7,176 nt of DNA from Caldisericia bacterium (GTDB lineage: Bacteria > Caldisericota > Caldisericia > UBA6126 > JAGPKI01). The notes under the pieces were generated by a model. It ran no database searches and was not told the origin of the DNA. It saw only the letters and a list, made by a program, of their open reading frames with translations. Position 1 is the stretch's first letter. Every line of letters starts with the position of its first letter. Positions 1 to 7,012 of the stretch are shown here, piece after piece. The translations under genes and the position numbers were made by a program. The stretch covers positions 1 to 7,176 of the forward strand of contig JAGPKI010000075.1 in NCBI GenBank assembly GCA_018054005.1. The letters run 5' to 3'.

Positions 1-412
1 TTTTAATACGGTTATAGGAGAGCTCATAAAGCTCATCAAATGACGCTTTTCTCGTATCTGAAACTGTGCTTAAAATCCCCCCACCCTCATTTAAGACTTT
101 TAAATAATCTTCTCCTCTAAGTCTCAACAAAAACTCCTCTTCCCTGCTGCCAGCAAATACTAAATGTGTATGTGGATCAATAAAACCAGGCATAACCACT
201 GATCCAGCTGCATCAATAATTTTAGAATTACTGTATTTATCGAGAAGATATTTTGTTTTTCCAAAATCATTTATTCTTCCGTTCGCAATAAAAACAGCAC
301 CATCTTTTATAACATCGAGATCCCTTTGCTTCTTTCCTCTCAAAGGTTTTCCCTGATCACTTCTTGGAGCTATTAATTCAGATGAATTAATAATCAAGAC
401 ATTTTCATTCAT
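1..412 (-). CDS. hutI: imidazolonepropionase, N-terminal part (cut by window edge)
   Basis: Imidazolonepropionase opens the ring of 4-imidazolone-5-propionate to N-formimino-L-glutamate, the third step of histidine breakdown, in the cytoplasm. The first 137 codons are visible, about a third of the usual 400-420 residues; the rest lies beyond position 1. Residues 1-75 form the N-terminal beta-sandwich part of the amidohydrolase fold (GRINDFGK, then IIDAAGSVVMPGFIDPHTHL). The metal ligands of the HxH motif are His81 and His83. They are followed by the HutI-specific run LVFAGSREEE with the substrate-binding Arg90, a Tyr at 103, and the glycine-rich NEGGGILSTVSDTR around 108-121, which separates HutI from other amidohydrolases. 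The ATG shares its A with the TAA stop of the upstream YchF-like gene (TAATG). Only a weak AAGG lies some 13 nt upstream, so translation probably depends on re-initiation. No other hut gene is visible; hutU, hutH or ftcD may lie further downstream. Confidence 0.93.
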   Translation of the reverse strand, partial: MNENVLIINSSELIAPRSDQGKPLRGKKQRDLDVIKDGAVFIANGRINDFGKTKYLLDKYSNSKIIDAAGSVVMPGFIDPHTHLVFAGSREEEFLLRLRGEDYLKVLNEGGGILSTVSDTRKASFDELYELSYNRIK

Positions 413-1413
413 TACACGTGAAACCTTATATGAACTATGTCACCATCCTGGACAATATAATCTTTCCCTTCTAAGCGTAGAAGACCTTTATCTTTTGCCT
501 CTTTAAATGAAAAATTCAATTTTAAAAATTCTTCATAATTTATCACTTCTGCTTTTATAAATCCTCTCTGTATATCAGAATGAATCTTTCCTGCAGCGTC
601 AAAAGCAGTAGAATTTTTTCGCAGTGTCCAAGCTCTAACTTCATCCTCGCCGACTGTAAAAAAAGTAATTAAATCAAGCAACTTATAAGAAGATTTAACA
701 AATAAATTTAATCCACTCTCGGCTATTCCATAAGCTTTAAGTAATTCAGATCTTTCATCTTCATTTAGAGAAAGTAATTCTTTTTCTAACTCAACAGAAA
801 TATTTACAAACTCGTAATTAGGAAATTCTTTTTTAAGCTTTTCATAATAAGGGTTTCCTGATATCATATCTTCAGAAATGTTTAAAACTATAAGTTTTGG
901 CTTCAATGATATTAACCCCAACCCTTTTATTATACTATTTTTAAGGATTACTGTATCTTTTATAAATTTATTCTCTTCAATATCTGTTTTTAGCTTCTCA
1001 AGGATGGATACTTCCTTTTCACTATCAGGCTCTTTTTTATGTTTTGAAATATAGTTTTCTATTATTTCTATATCATTAATTTTAAAAGATAGATCAATGT
1101 CAGAAAGAGTTTTTAATGGATCTATATTTTCACCTTCATAAGAAGAATAACATTTTACTACATAGACAATTTCATCAGAGATTCTAAGCTCTTCAATAGG
1201 TAAAGACTGTGTAAAATCAGGAGAAATGAAATTTATCTGAATATAAGTCGTTTTTTTAGGGTTAAATGCTTTTGAAAGTTTCTCAACTCTTTCATCTTTA
1301 ACAATTGCAGTTCCAATTAATTCATTTTTTATTTTGCTTGTTTTTCCCTCTGAAAGAACAAAAAACAAATCATCCTTTCCGCTTTCAGGTGATCCAATTA
1401 AAGCTATCTTCAT
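412..1413 (-). CDS. degenerate YchF/OLA1-family P-loop protein with C-terminal TGS domain
   Basis: This 333-residue protein aligns by eye along its length with YchF (about 363 residues), the universal Obg-related ATPase that binds ribosomes. The C-terminal TGS/DUF933 part (about 245-333) is well preserved: FFTVGEDEVRAWTL, the AAGKIHSDIQRGFIKAEV block near 273-290, and the ending EGKDYIVQDGDIVHIRFHV. The nucleotide domain is eroded. The P-loop reads GSPESGKDD (7-15), keeping Gly12-Lys13 but with Asp where Ser-Thr should be. The G3/switch II loop (normally DIAGLVKGAS and following) is replaced by a shorter NFISPDFTQS-type stretch around 61-70. VVKCY (85-89) matches the family's VVRCF, and NISE (178-181) retains the NxxE motif that gives YchF its ATP preference. 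ATP hydrolysis is therefore doubtful, though binding may persist. A helical coiled-coil-like stretch lies at 105-150. The ATG lies inside the sucD stop (ATGA) with GGAG 8 nt upstream. It is probably a divergent paralogue, not the housekeeping ychF; its role is unknown. Confidence 0.85.
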   Translation of the reverse strand: MKIALIGSPESGKDDLFFVLSEGKTSKIKNELIGTAIVKDERVEKLSKAFNPKKTTYIQINFISPDFTQSLPIEELRISDEIVYVVKCYSSYEGENIDPLKTLSDIDLSFKINDIEIIENYISKHKKEPDSEKEVSILEKLKTDIEENKFIKDTVILKNSIIKGLGLISLKPKLIVLNISEDMISGNPYYEKLKKEFPNYEFVNISVELEKELLSLNEDERSELLKAYGIAESGLNLFVKSSYKLLDLITFFTVGEDEVRAWTLRKNSTAFDAAGKIHSDIQRGFIKAEVINYEEFLKLNFSFKEAKDKGLLRLEGKDYIVQDGDIVHIRFHV

Positions 1414-2270
1414 TTTAATAGCTCCGGTATATCGGAGGGTCTATCTGCTACTTTAACACCAGCTTCTTCAAAAGCTTTAACTTTACTTTCGGCAGTTCCT
1501 TTTCCCTGTAATATTACTGCTCCTGCATGCCCCATACGTTTTTCTGGAGGTGCATTCCTGCCTGCAATAAAAGCAACAACTCTCTTACTTATGTTGTTTT
1601 TAATGTATTCTGCTGCTTTCTCCTCTTCGTCTCCACCAATTTCGCCAATGAGAACAATCTTCTCAGTTTGAGGATCATCTTTAAAAAGAGAAAGAACATC
1701 AATGAAACTTGTTCCTACGATCTGGTCGCCACCAATTCCTATACAGGTAGATTCCCCAAAACCAGCTTTTGTTAAATTATATACAACTTCATATGTTAAA
1801 GTTCCGGACCTTGATACTATACCAACATTACCTTCTTTAAATATCTGAGCGGGCATAATTCCCACTTTGCATTGTCCTGGAGAAATAAGCCCAGGGCAAT
1901 TTGGACCTATTAAACGGGAATTTGTATTAATTGAAAGATATTTGGATATTTTTAGCATTTGATTAACTGGAATTCCCTCTGTTATGCACACAATCAAATT
2001 TATGCCTGAATCAGCAGATTCTACGATCGAATCTGCTGCAAATCGCTCAGGAACAAATATTATTGAGACATTTGCCTGAGTATTTTTCACCGCCTCCTTC
2101 ATTGTATCAAAAATGGGTATACCAAAAATCTCTGTTCCTCCTTTACCTGGAGTAACTCCTGCAACTACTTTTGAACCATAAGAAAGCATTTGATGAGTGT
2201 GAAATGAACCGTCTCTACCGGTTATTCCTTGAACTATTATTTTACTCTCACTATTAACCAAAATACTCAT
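1410..2270 (-). CDS. sucD: succinyl-CoA synthetase (ADP/GDP-forming), alpha subunit
   Basis: The alpha subunit binds CoA and carries the phosphohistidine of succinyl-CoA synthetase, which interconverts succinyl-CoA + NDP + Pi and succinate + CoA + NTP. Its 286 residues match the usual 285-300. An N-terminal CoA-binding Rossmann domain (about 5-125) holds VQGITGRDGSFH and VTPGKGG; a ligase domain follows with GPNCPG (122-127), GIVSRSGTLTYE (150-161) and IGIGGD. GEIGG places the phosphohistidine-stabilising glutamate at Glu210. GHAGAVI gives the catalytic His248. All key residues are present, so the enzyme should be active. It abuts sucC without a gap, as expected for an alpha2beta2 or alpha-beta enzyme made from one mRNA, and its TGA overlaps the next ATG by four bases. 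In an anaerobe it could produce ATP from succinyl-CoA; in a respiring cell it would serve the TCA cycle. The window does not decide which. Confidence 0.97.
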   Translation of the reverse strand: MSILVNSESKIIVQGITGRDGSFHTHQMLSYGSKVVAGVTPGKGGTEIFGIPIFDTMKEAVKNTQANVSIIFVPERFAADSIVESADSGINLIVCITEGIPVNQMLKISKYLSINTNSRLIGPNCPGLISPGQCKVGIMPAQIFKEGNVGIVSRSGTLTYEVVYNLTKAGFGESTCIGIGGDQIVGTSFIDVLSLFKDDPQTEKIVLIGEIGGDEEEKAAEYIKNNISKRVVAFIAGRNAPPEKRMGHAGAVILQGKGTAESKVKAFEEAGVKVADRPSDIPELLK

Positions 2271-3419
2271 TTAAGCCTCCTTTATTCTTTTGACTATATC
2301 CTTTACAGCTTCATCCATAGACGAAAAAACAGATATTCCAGCATTTTGAAGTAGTTCTTTCGCTATTTCATCATTTGTACCAATAAGCCTAACAGACATA
2401 GGTAAATTTATATTTAAGCTTTTAATAGCTTCCAATAATCCTTTTGCAATATCATCACACCTTGTAATTCCACCAAAAATATTTACTAAAATTGCTCTAA
2501 TTTTATTATTTGTTAATATTATTTTAAAAGCATTTAAGGTTTTTTCAGGATTTGAACTGCCCCCTATATCCAAAAAATTTGCTGGTTCTCCACCCCAGTA
2601 TTTTACAAGATCCATCGTTGCCATAGCTAACCCTGCACCATTAACTATACAGGCTATATCTCCATCAAGAGAGACATACGTTAATCCTAACTCTCGTGCC
2701 ATCTTTTCTTGTAAGGTTTCATCTCCTATTTTGTCTCTCAAGCTTTTAGTGTCAGGATGTAAAAATAAAGCATTATCATCTATCAATAATTTTGCATCTA
2801 AGGCAACGAACTTATTATTAGAAATTACTAAAGGGTTTATCTCTACAAGTGTTGCATCTTCATTGTAATAAATCAAGACAAGCTTTTTAATAAGTTCAGA
2901 AAAATCAGAAAATAAGGAAGATTTGTTTGGAATATTTACAAATACTTTATTAAATAATCTCCGCAAGTCATAATCTTTTATTCCTAATATAAAATCATAT
3001 TCCACTTTCTCAATTTTTTCTGGTTTAGTTCTACTAATCTCTTCTATATCTATACCTCCTGCTTGTGAACCTATTATTAGAGGCAATCTTCTGCTTCTAT
3101 CAAGAGTAAAGCTTAAATAATACTCACCTTCATATGGAATAGCTTCAGATATCAAGACTTTATCAACTATACACCCCTTTATATTCAACCCAAAAATCTC
3201 TTTTACACTATTTTCCAATTCTTTTACATCTTTGACAAGTTTTACTCCCCCAGCTTTACCTCTGCCGCCAACTGGTACTTGAGCTTTAACCACAAGTGGA
3301 AAACCTAAGTCTTCTCCAATTTTAACTGCCTGCAATGGATCTTCTGCCAATTTTTCTCTTGGAGTTAAGATTCCATAATTCCTAAAAATATCTTTTGCTT
3401 GATATTCAAGTAGCTTCAA
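2271..3419 (-). CDS. sucC: succinyl-CoA synthetase (ADP/GDP-forming), beta subunit
   Basis: The beta subunit provides the ATP-grasp nucleotide site and the succinate site of succinyl-CoA synthetase. It has 382 residues, against about 388 for the E. coli protein. An N-terminal ATP-grasp domain begins with the family signature LLEYQAKDIF and contains VVKAQVPVGGRGKAGGVKL (43-61) with Lys45 and the GRGK loop. Magnesium ligands are expected at Asn195 (EINPLVI) and Asp208 (ALDAKLL). The C-terminal flavodoxin-like domain (about 240-382) carries NGAGLAMATMD, LDIGGSS, the succinate-binding NIFGGITRCD (313-322) and VRLIGTN. Nucleotide choice (ADP or GDP) cannot be told by eye. Translation starts at TTG, chosen because the family signature begins at once and AGGGAGG lies 8 nt upstream. 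The gene follows the deacetylase by 19 nt, so it very likely shares its transcript. Confidence 0.97.
   Translation of the reverse strand: MKLLEYQAKDIFRNYGILTPREKLAEDPLQAVKIGEDLGFPLVVKAQVPVGGRGKAGGVKLVKDVKELENSVKEIFGLNIKGCIVDKVLISEAIPYEGEYYLSFTLDRSRRLPLIIGSQAGGIDIEEISRTKPEKIEKVEYDFILGIKDYDLRRLFNKVFVNIPNKSSLFSDFSELIKKLVLIYYNEDATLVEINPLVISNNKFVALDAKLLIDDNALFLHPDTKSLRDKIGDETLQEKMARELGLTYVSLDGDIACIVNGAGLAMATMDLVKYWGGEPANFLDIGGSSNPEKTLNAFKIILTNNKIRAILVNIFGGITRCDDIAKGLLEAIKSLNINLPMSVRLIGTNDEIAKELLQNAGISVFSSMDEAVKDIVKRIKEA
2276..2283 (-). promoter_or_regulatory. ribosome binding site of sucD
   Basis: AAAGGAGG lies 5 nt before the sucD ATG and is built into the last codons of sucC (Lys-Glu-Ala-stop). 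The sucC stop codon falls between this site and the ATG, so terminating ribosomes would hand over directly to sucD. This fits equimolar subunit synthesis. Confidence 0.85.
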
Positions 3420-3427
3420 AACTTATA

Positions 3428-3434
3428 CCTCCCT
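3428..3434 (-). promoter_or_regulatory. ribosome binding site fixing the TTG start of sucC
   Basis: AGGGAGG sits 8 nt upstream of TTG at 3419-3417 and a few bases after the deacetylase stop (TGA, 3441-3439). It supports TTG as the true sucC start, since no ATG lies near the conserved N-terminus. Confidence 0.85.
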
Positions 3435-3438
3435 AAAA

Positions 3439-5073
3439 TCAAAATAGTAAATCTTCAAGTTTATCATCTTTTGTTAAAGTTATTCTTTTAATATTCCAGG
3501 TTTCAAGGGGTAGTTCATTTATACCGCCCCCTGAAGAAAAAACAGCTTTAAATCCAAGCTCTGAAGAAATTTCTCTTACTTCTTTGTTTGCATTACCAAA
3601 AGGCACAGAAAGAAACTGAACCTTCTTATTAAGGTTTTTTTCTAATACCTCTTTGGAAAGTTTAAGGTCATTATAAACTCTATTTTTATAATCATCATAG
3701 TTTTCGAGTTTACCGTTCGGTAAAGGTATTCTACTTGTTAATGCAGCATGAGTTCCTTCTTTTTCACTAACCATGTAGTGAGAATTAAATGTATGTGATT
3801 CAATACTTAAAACTCTTGAACTTTGCATCTCTATAAGATGTTCCCAGTCGACATATTCTTTAGATAAACCAATTCTGCTTACAATAACAAAGAAAAGCCC
3901 TGAATATTCAAATTCTTTAAGAATTTTGTATGCATTCTTGTAAACGCTTACTAATCCGTCATCAAAAGTAATCATTATTGATTTATCTGGAAGTTTTGCT
4001 TTTCCTTCTAAAAAACTTATAAATAATGCTGGACTTATAGTAGCATAACCTTTAGACTTTAGATAATTTAAATCTTCTCTAAATTGAACAGGAGATCTGT
4101 TAAATAAACCACCATCTTCAGATGTAATATTATGGTAATTTAGCACCATTAATCCACTTTTTATATATTTTACAGTTACAGATTGAGTTGGATAAGTTAT
4201 GGAAAAATTATTTTCTGCTTTCTGGGAATAAACATTAAAACTATTATTCCCAGGAATTAATACTAAATTTTGCACTTCCCAACAACCATTTAAATCTGTT
4301 TTAACGTCAGCAACGAATTTATTATTATGAAAAATATAAACTTTCTCTTGAGGCTTAAATAGACCTTTTAGTTCGGTATTTTCCTTAAGAAATTCTGAAC
4401 CATTTTTTGGAAAAGAAATTATTGGCTCTGAATTACATACAACAAAAGAAACATTGGAAGTTATCTTATTTCCACTTGCATCATTACACTCAAAAGTAAT
4501 TATGTGGCTTCCTTCATTTATGGTAGGAGGAACATTATAAGTTCCTTTCCAAAGATTTTCATCTTTTGCAAAAGATAAAGGTAGTTTAAGTCCTTCTTCA
4601 AAAACTGCATATACAACAGTTAAATAAGCTTGGGAACTTAAAGATATTGAAATATTCATACCACTCCTTAATAAGGAGGGATTAATTTTAACATTTATAG
4701 GTGGAATAGAATTGTTGACTACAACTGTAATCACTTCAGATTCAAACGGTTTTCCTAAGCTGTCCTCAAAATAGGATAATATATAATAATTCCCATCTTG
4801 ATAATTTTTTGTATTCCAATTAAAATACCATATGCCATTATAATGATTAAGTAATTCACGAAAAATACTTCCATCCTCGCTTAAAATACAAATATATGGT
4901 TTTATATTTTCTCTGCCTTTTATTTTAACTGAAATGCTTTGGAATGTTGAAACTGTTTCACCTGAAATTGGAGAAACTATCGAAATATTACTACTTTTAT
5001 TTTCTGCATATATAGGTCGAGTAAGGCTAAATAGTATTATTAAAATAAAAGTCAAAGATAGAGCTTTTTTCAT
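3439..5073 (-). CDS. secreted Ig-like domain protein with C-terminal polysaccharide deacetylase (CE4/NodB, PgaB/IcaB-like)
   Basis: This is a 544-residue exported protein when started at ATG 5073. Residues 1-23 are a signal peptide (MKKALS, hydrophobic core FILIILFSL, cleavage after PIYA). There is no lipobox. About three beta-rich Ig-like modules follow (roughly 28-122, 124-214 and 215-305), the first opening with SIVSPISGETVS. The catalytic CE4 domain occupies about 306-544: LNYHNI near 311, TFDDG (369-373) with the catalytic and metal-binding aspartates, SHTFNSH with His427 and His432 as metal ligands, PFG (491-493), and KRITL near the C-terminus. An insert between the second and third motifs (LTSRIPLPNG, then DDYKNRVYNDLKLSKE) resembles PgaB/IcaB, which partly de-N-acetylate poly-beta-1,6-GlcNAc. 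Exopolysaccharide or peptidoglycan glycans are the likely substrates, outside the membrane. An upstream in-frame TTG at 5115 would add 14 residues, but that TTG is the first triplet of a -35 box. It is first in the run leading to sucC and divergent from alr. Confidence 0.88.
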   Translation of the reverse strand: MKKALSLTFILIILFSLTRPIYAENKSSNISIVSPISGETVSTFQSISVKIKGRENIKPYICILSEDGSIFRELLNHYNGIWYFNWNTKNYQDGNYYILSYFEDSLGKPFESEVITVVVNNSIPPINVKINPSLLRSGMNISISLSSQAYLTVVYAVFEEGLKLPLSFAKDENLWKGTYNVPPTINEGSHIITFECNDASGNKITSNVSFVVCNSEPIISFPKNGSEFLKENTELKGLFKPQEKVYIFHNNKFVADVKTDLNGCWEVQNLVLIPGNNSFNVYSQKAENNFSITYPTQSVTVKYIKSGLMVLNYHNITSEDGGLFNRSPVQFREDLNYLKSKGYATISPALFISFLEGKAKLPDKSIMITFDDGLVSVYKNAYKILKEFEYSGLFFVIVSRIGLSKEYVDWEHLIEMQSSRVLSIESHTFNSHYMVSEKEGTHAALTSRIPLPNGKLENYDDYKNRVYNDLKLSKEVLEKNLNKKVQFLSVPFGNANKEVREISSELGFKAVFSSGGGINELPLETWNIKRITLTKDDKLEDLLF

Positions 5074-5088
5074 AATTTTATATAAGAA

Positions 5089-5115
5089 TTTATAAATATA
5101 TTTAATTAATGTCAA
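5089..5115 (-). promoter_or_regulatory. putative sigma70-type promoter of the deacetylase-sucCD-hutI operon
   Basis: On the minus strand a perfect TTGACA (5115-5110) is followed after 15 nt by TATAAA (5094-5089). Initiation would be expected near 5082, leaving only about 9 nt before the ATG at 5073 and no Shine-Dalgarno site. A 15-nt spacer is short. An alternative is TATAAT at 5134-5129 with a poorer TTAATA 18 nt upstream, which would give a leader of about 50 nt. Confidence 0.5.
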
Positions 5116-5189
5116 GGAAAGTTTATTTATTATAAAGTGATTTCGTTATTTATATTAATTCTATTAACTCATTAAAATCAATTATCTTC

Positions 5190-5217
5190 TTGACTTTTAT
5201 TCATATTAAATTACAAA
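5190..5217 (+). promoter_or_regulatory. putative promoter of alr
   Basis: TTGACT (5190-5195) is followed after 16 nt by TACAAA (5212-5217), a four-of-six match to TATAAT. Initiation would fall at about 5224-5227, at or just before the alr ATG at 5227. No Shine-Dalgarno sequence lies upstream, so a leaderless or near-leaderless message is likely. The -10 box is weak, so this remains tentative. Confidence 0.4.
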
Positions 5218-5226
5218 TTACAATTC

Positions 5227-6345
5227 ATGGAAAATGAATTTCAAAATGATAGTTATATCGAAATAAATTTAGCAAATATTGAACATAATTACTCAAATGT
5301 ATTAAAAAATAAAATAAATCAAGACACAAAAGTTATTGCAGTAATTAAATCAAATGCTTATGGCCATGGATTAATTCCTGTTGCCAAAACTTTAGAAAAA
5401 TTAAATGTAGATTACTTAGGAGTATTTAACATAAAAGAAGGATTAAGACTGAGAGCAAGTGGTATAAAAAGTAAAATACTTATTTTTGGAAATGTTAAAG
5501 ATTATGAATTTGATAAATTGGTTAAATATGACTTAACTCCTATAATTTCTACATATGAAGAGCTTCGTATTCTTGATAATTTACCATTCCAGGACAATTT
5601 AAAAATTCACATTAAAGTTGACACAGGAATGGGGAGATTGGGCTTTCTTCCTGAAGAGGCAGAAGAGATCACAAAAAAACTCTATTTCCATAACAAAAAT
5701 ATATACATAGAAGGTATTTGTACTCATTTCTCTGATGCCTCTTCCCCTGAGAAAAGCTATACTATAAAACAGGCAAATACTTTTATCGCTCTTTTAGATA
5801 ATTTACAAAAAAGCAGGGTGAAATTACCTATAATTCATGCTTCTAATAGTGCAGCAATACTTAACTACCCTGAATATCAATTTAATTGTGTTAGGCCAGG
5901 ACTTTTACTCTATGGTGTCTCCCCATTTACTGAAGATTACGGATTAAAAGAAGCATTGTCCCTCCATTCTACTATTAGCACAATTAGAAATATAGGTAAA
6001 AACTCTTTCATCAGTTATAATTGTACATTCTCAACAAAGAGAGAGTCAAAAATTGCAGTGATCCCATTGGGTTATGCAGATGGAATTATGTATTCACTTT
6101 CAAATAAAGGATCTATTTTAATCAACGGCAATAGATTTCCTATTATCGGTTCAGTGTGTATGAATCAATTTTTAGTCGATATAACTGATGGTAACAATAT
6201 TAGCTCGTATGATAAAATAACAATAATAGGTAAAAGTGGAAATGAAAAAATTTCAGTTAAAGAAGTTGCTAAAAATGCAAATACAATTCCATATGAAATA
6301 CTTTGCAGGCTTTCAGGGAGTATAAAGAGAGTTTATATTTATTAA
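5227..6345 (+). CDS. alr: alanine racemase (PLP-dependent, fold type III)
   Basis: Alanine racemase interconverts L- and D-alanine in the cytoplasm and supplies D-Ala for peptidoglycan. Its 372 residues match the usual 360-390. The N-terminal TIM barrel (about 8-235) opens with YIEINLANIEHNY. AVIKSNAYGHG carries the PLP lysine Lys41 and Tyr45. KVDTGMGRLGF supplies Lys130, normally carbamylated, and Arg137. THF gives His167, HASNSA gives Ser208, and RPGLLLYG gives Arg223, which contacts the PLP pyridine nitrogen. The beta-domain has the second catalytic base Tyr264 (FISYNCTF), LGYADG, CMNQ (311-314) and PYEILCRL with Tyr356. Two usually conserved positions differ: Gly after the catalytic Tyr is Asn265, and CMDQ reads CMNQ. 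ATG 5227 is the only start available, because an in-frame TGA lies at 5191-5193 with no ATG, GTG or TTG between. The gene is monocistronic and divergent from the deacetylase operon. Confidence 0.96.
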   Translation: MENEFQNDSYIEINLANIEHNYSNVLKNKINQDTKVIAVIKSNAYGHGLIPVAKTLEKLNVDYLGVFNIKEGLRLRASGIKSKILIFGNVKDYEFDKLVKYDLTPIISTYEELRILDNLPFQDNLKIHIKVDTGMGRLGFLPEEAEEITKKLYFHNKNIYIEGICTHFSDASSPEKSYTIKQANTFIALLDNLQKSRVKLPIIHASNSAAILNYPEYQFNCVRPGLLLYGVSPFTEDYGLKEALSLHSTISTIRNIGKNSFISYNCTFSTKRESKIAVIPLGYADGIMYSLSNKGSILINGNRFPIIGSVCMNQFLVDITDGNNISSYDKITIIGKSGNEKISVKEVAKNANTIPYEILCRLSGSIKRVYIY

Positions 6346-6379
6346 AATTATTCATTTTTTGAGAAGCATAAATAATAGA

Positions 6380-6404
6380 AATAAATATATCATTTATTAT
6401 TTTT
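6380..6404 (+). terminator. weak candidate terminator of alr
   Basis: AATAAAT (6380-6386) and ATTTATT (6392-6398) form a perfect 7-bp stem around a 5-nt loop, followed by ATTTTT, about 35 nt past the alr stop. The stem has no G-C pair and such repeats arise by chance in DNA this AT-rich, so support rests mainly on position. Confidence 0.3.
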
Positions 6405-6663
6405 AGCTATTTTAACAAACCTAAATTTTTCGAATTTCACTATTAAAACGTAATATGCATAATTTCTATCTATTTAAGATAAAATACTTTAACATCTCTT
6501 TGTATTTCTGCCACAACACAAGCGTAAAAATAATAACTTTAATCCTTTTCTTGTGCCTCTTATATAACAAAACAATCTAATTTCTTTAAATTCAATCTCT
6601 TTACTATAATAGCTTAAGTTTGATTTTAATAAACTCCAACAAATTTATCAATAAATTAAAATG

Positions 6664-6698
6664 AGAGTTAATTTTGAATTAAAAGGAAAATTAATTTT
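6664..6698. repeat. inverted repeat / AT-rich hairpin
   Basis: TTAATTTT (6668-6675) and AAAATTAA (6687-6694) are perfect 8-base arms around an 11-nt loop. As RNA on the plus strand the stem extends by four more pairs (two A-U, two G-U) to 12, with the last four T's forming the far arm. It lies inside the fragmentary frame that begins at 6661. It could be a weak transcriptional stop or chance. Confidence 0.3.
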
Positions 6699-7012
6699 AG
6701 AGTTATTATTTTCGGAGGAACTACAAATACGTTTATTTATATAAAATGGATAAAATCAGTCCAATTTGGTTTAAAAAAAATTATATTAAAGAGATGTATT
6801 TCATGGTTATTTATAAGTTTTTCTTTAGGAATAATTTGTAAGTGGTTATAAAAAGTGAAGTACACCCAGCAAAAGAAGTTAAATCCTACTGGAGCATTTT
6901 AGAAGAAATCTTGTTAAATAGAGTTTAATTTATGACCAAGGAAAATCGAAAAAAAGAGAAACACTTAAAAAAATCTTGATGAAATAGATAATATCTGCAT
7001 TGCATACATCAC

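Noticed and set aside
412..1413. Housekeeping ychF (ribosome-binding ATPase)
   Set aside because: The TGS domain fits, but the P-loop Ser/Thr and the G3/switch II loop are missing, so the standard name and function would mislead.
1527..1775. 82-codon plus-strand open frame
   Set aside because: It lies entirely antisense within sucD, whose protein is unmistakable, and its translation is Cys/Phe/Asn-rich without family resemblance or a ribosome site.
5116..5189. Operator or riboswitch between the divergent promoters
   Set aside because: Short AT-only repeats occur, but no convincing palindrome, tandem box or structured element stands out from the base composition.
6922..6987. SLIYDQGK resembling the SLTYDQGKEM segment of IS30-family transposases
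   Set aside because: The match is eight residues with no flanking DDE motifs and no terminal inverted repeats recognised, and what follows (SKKRETLKK) does not fit the family. It is too weak to call an insertion sequence remnant.
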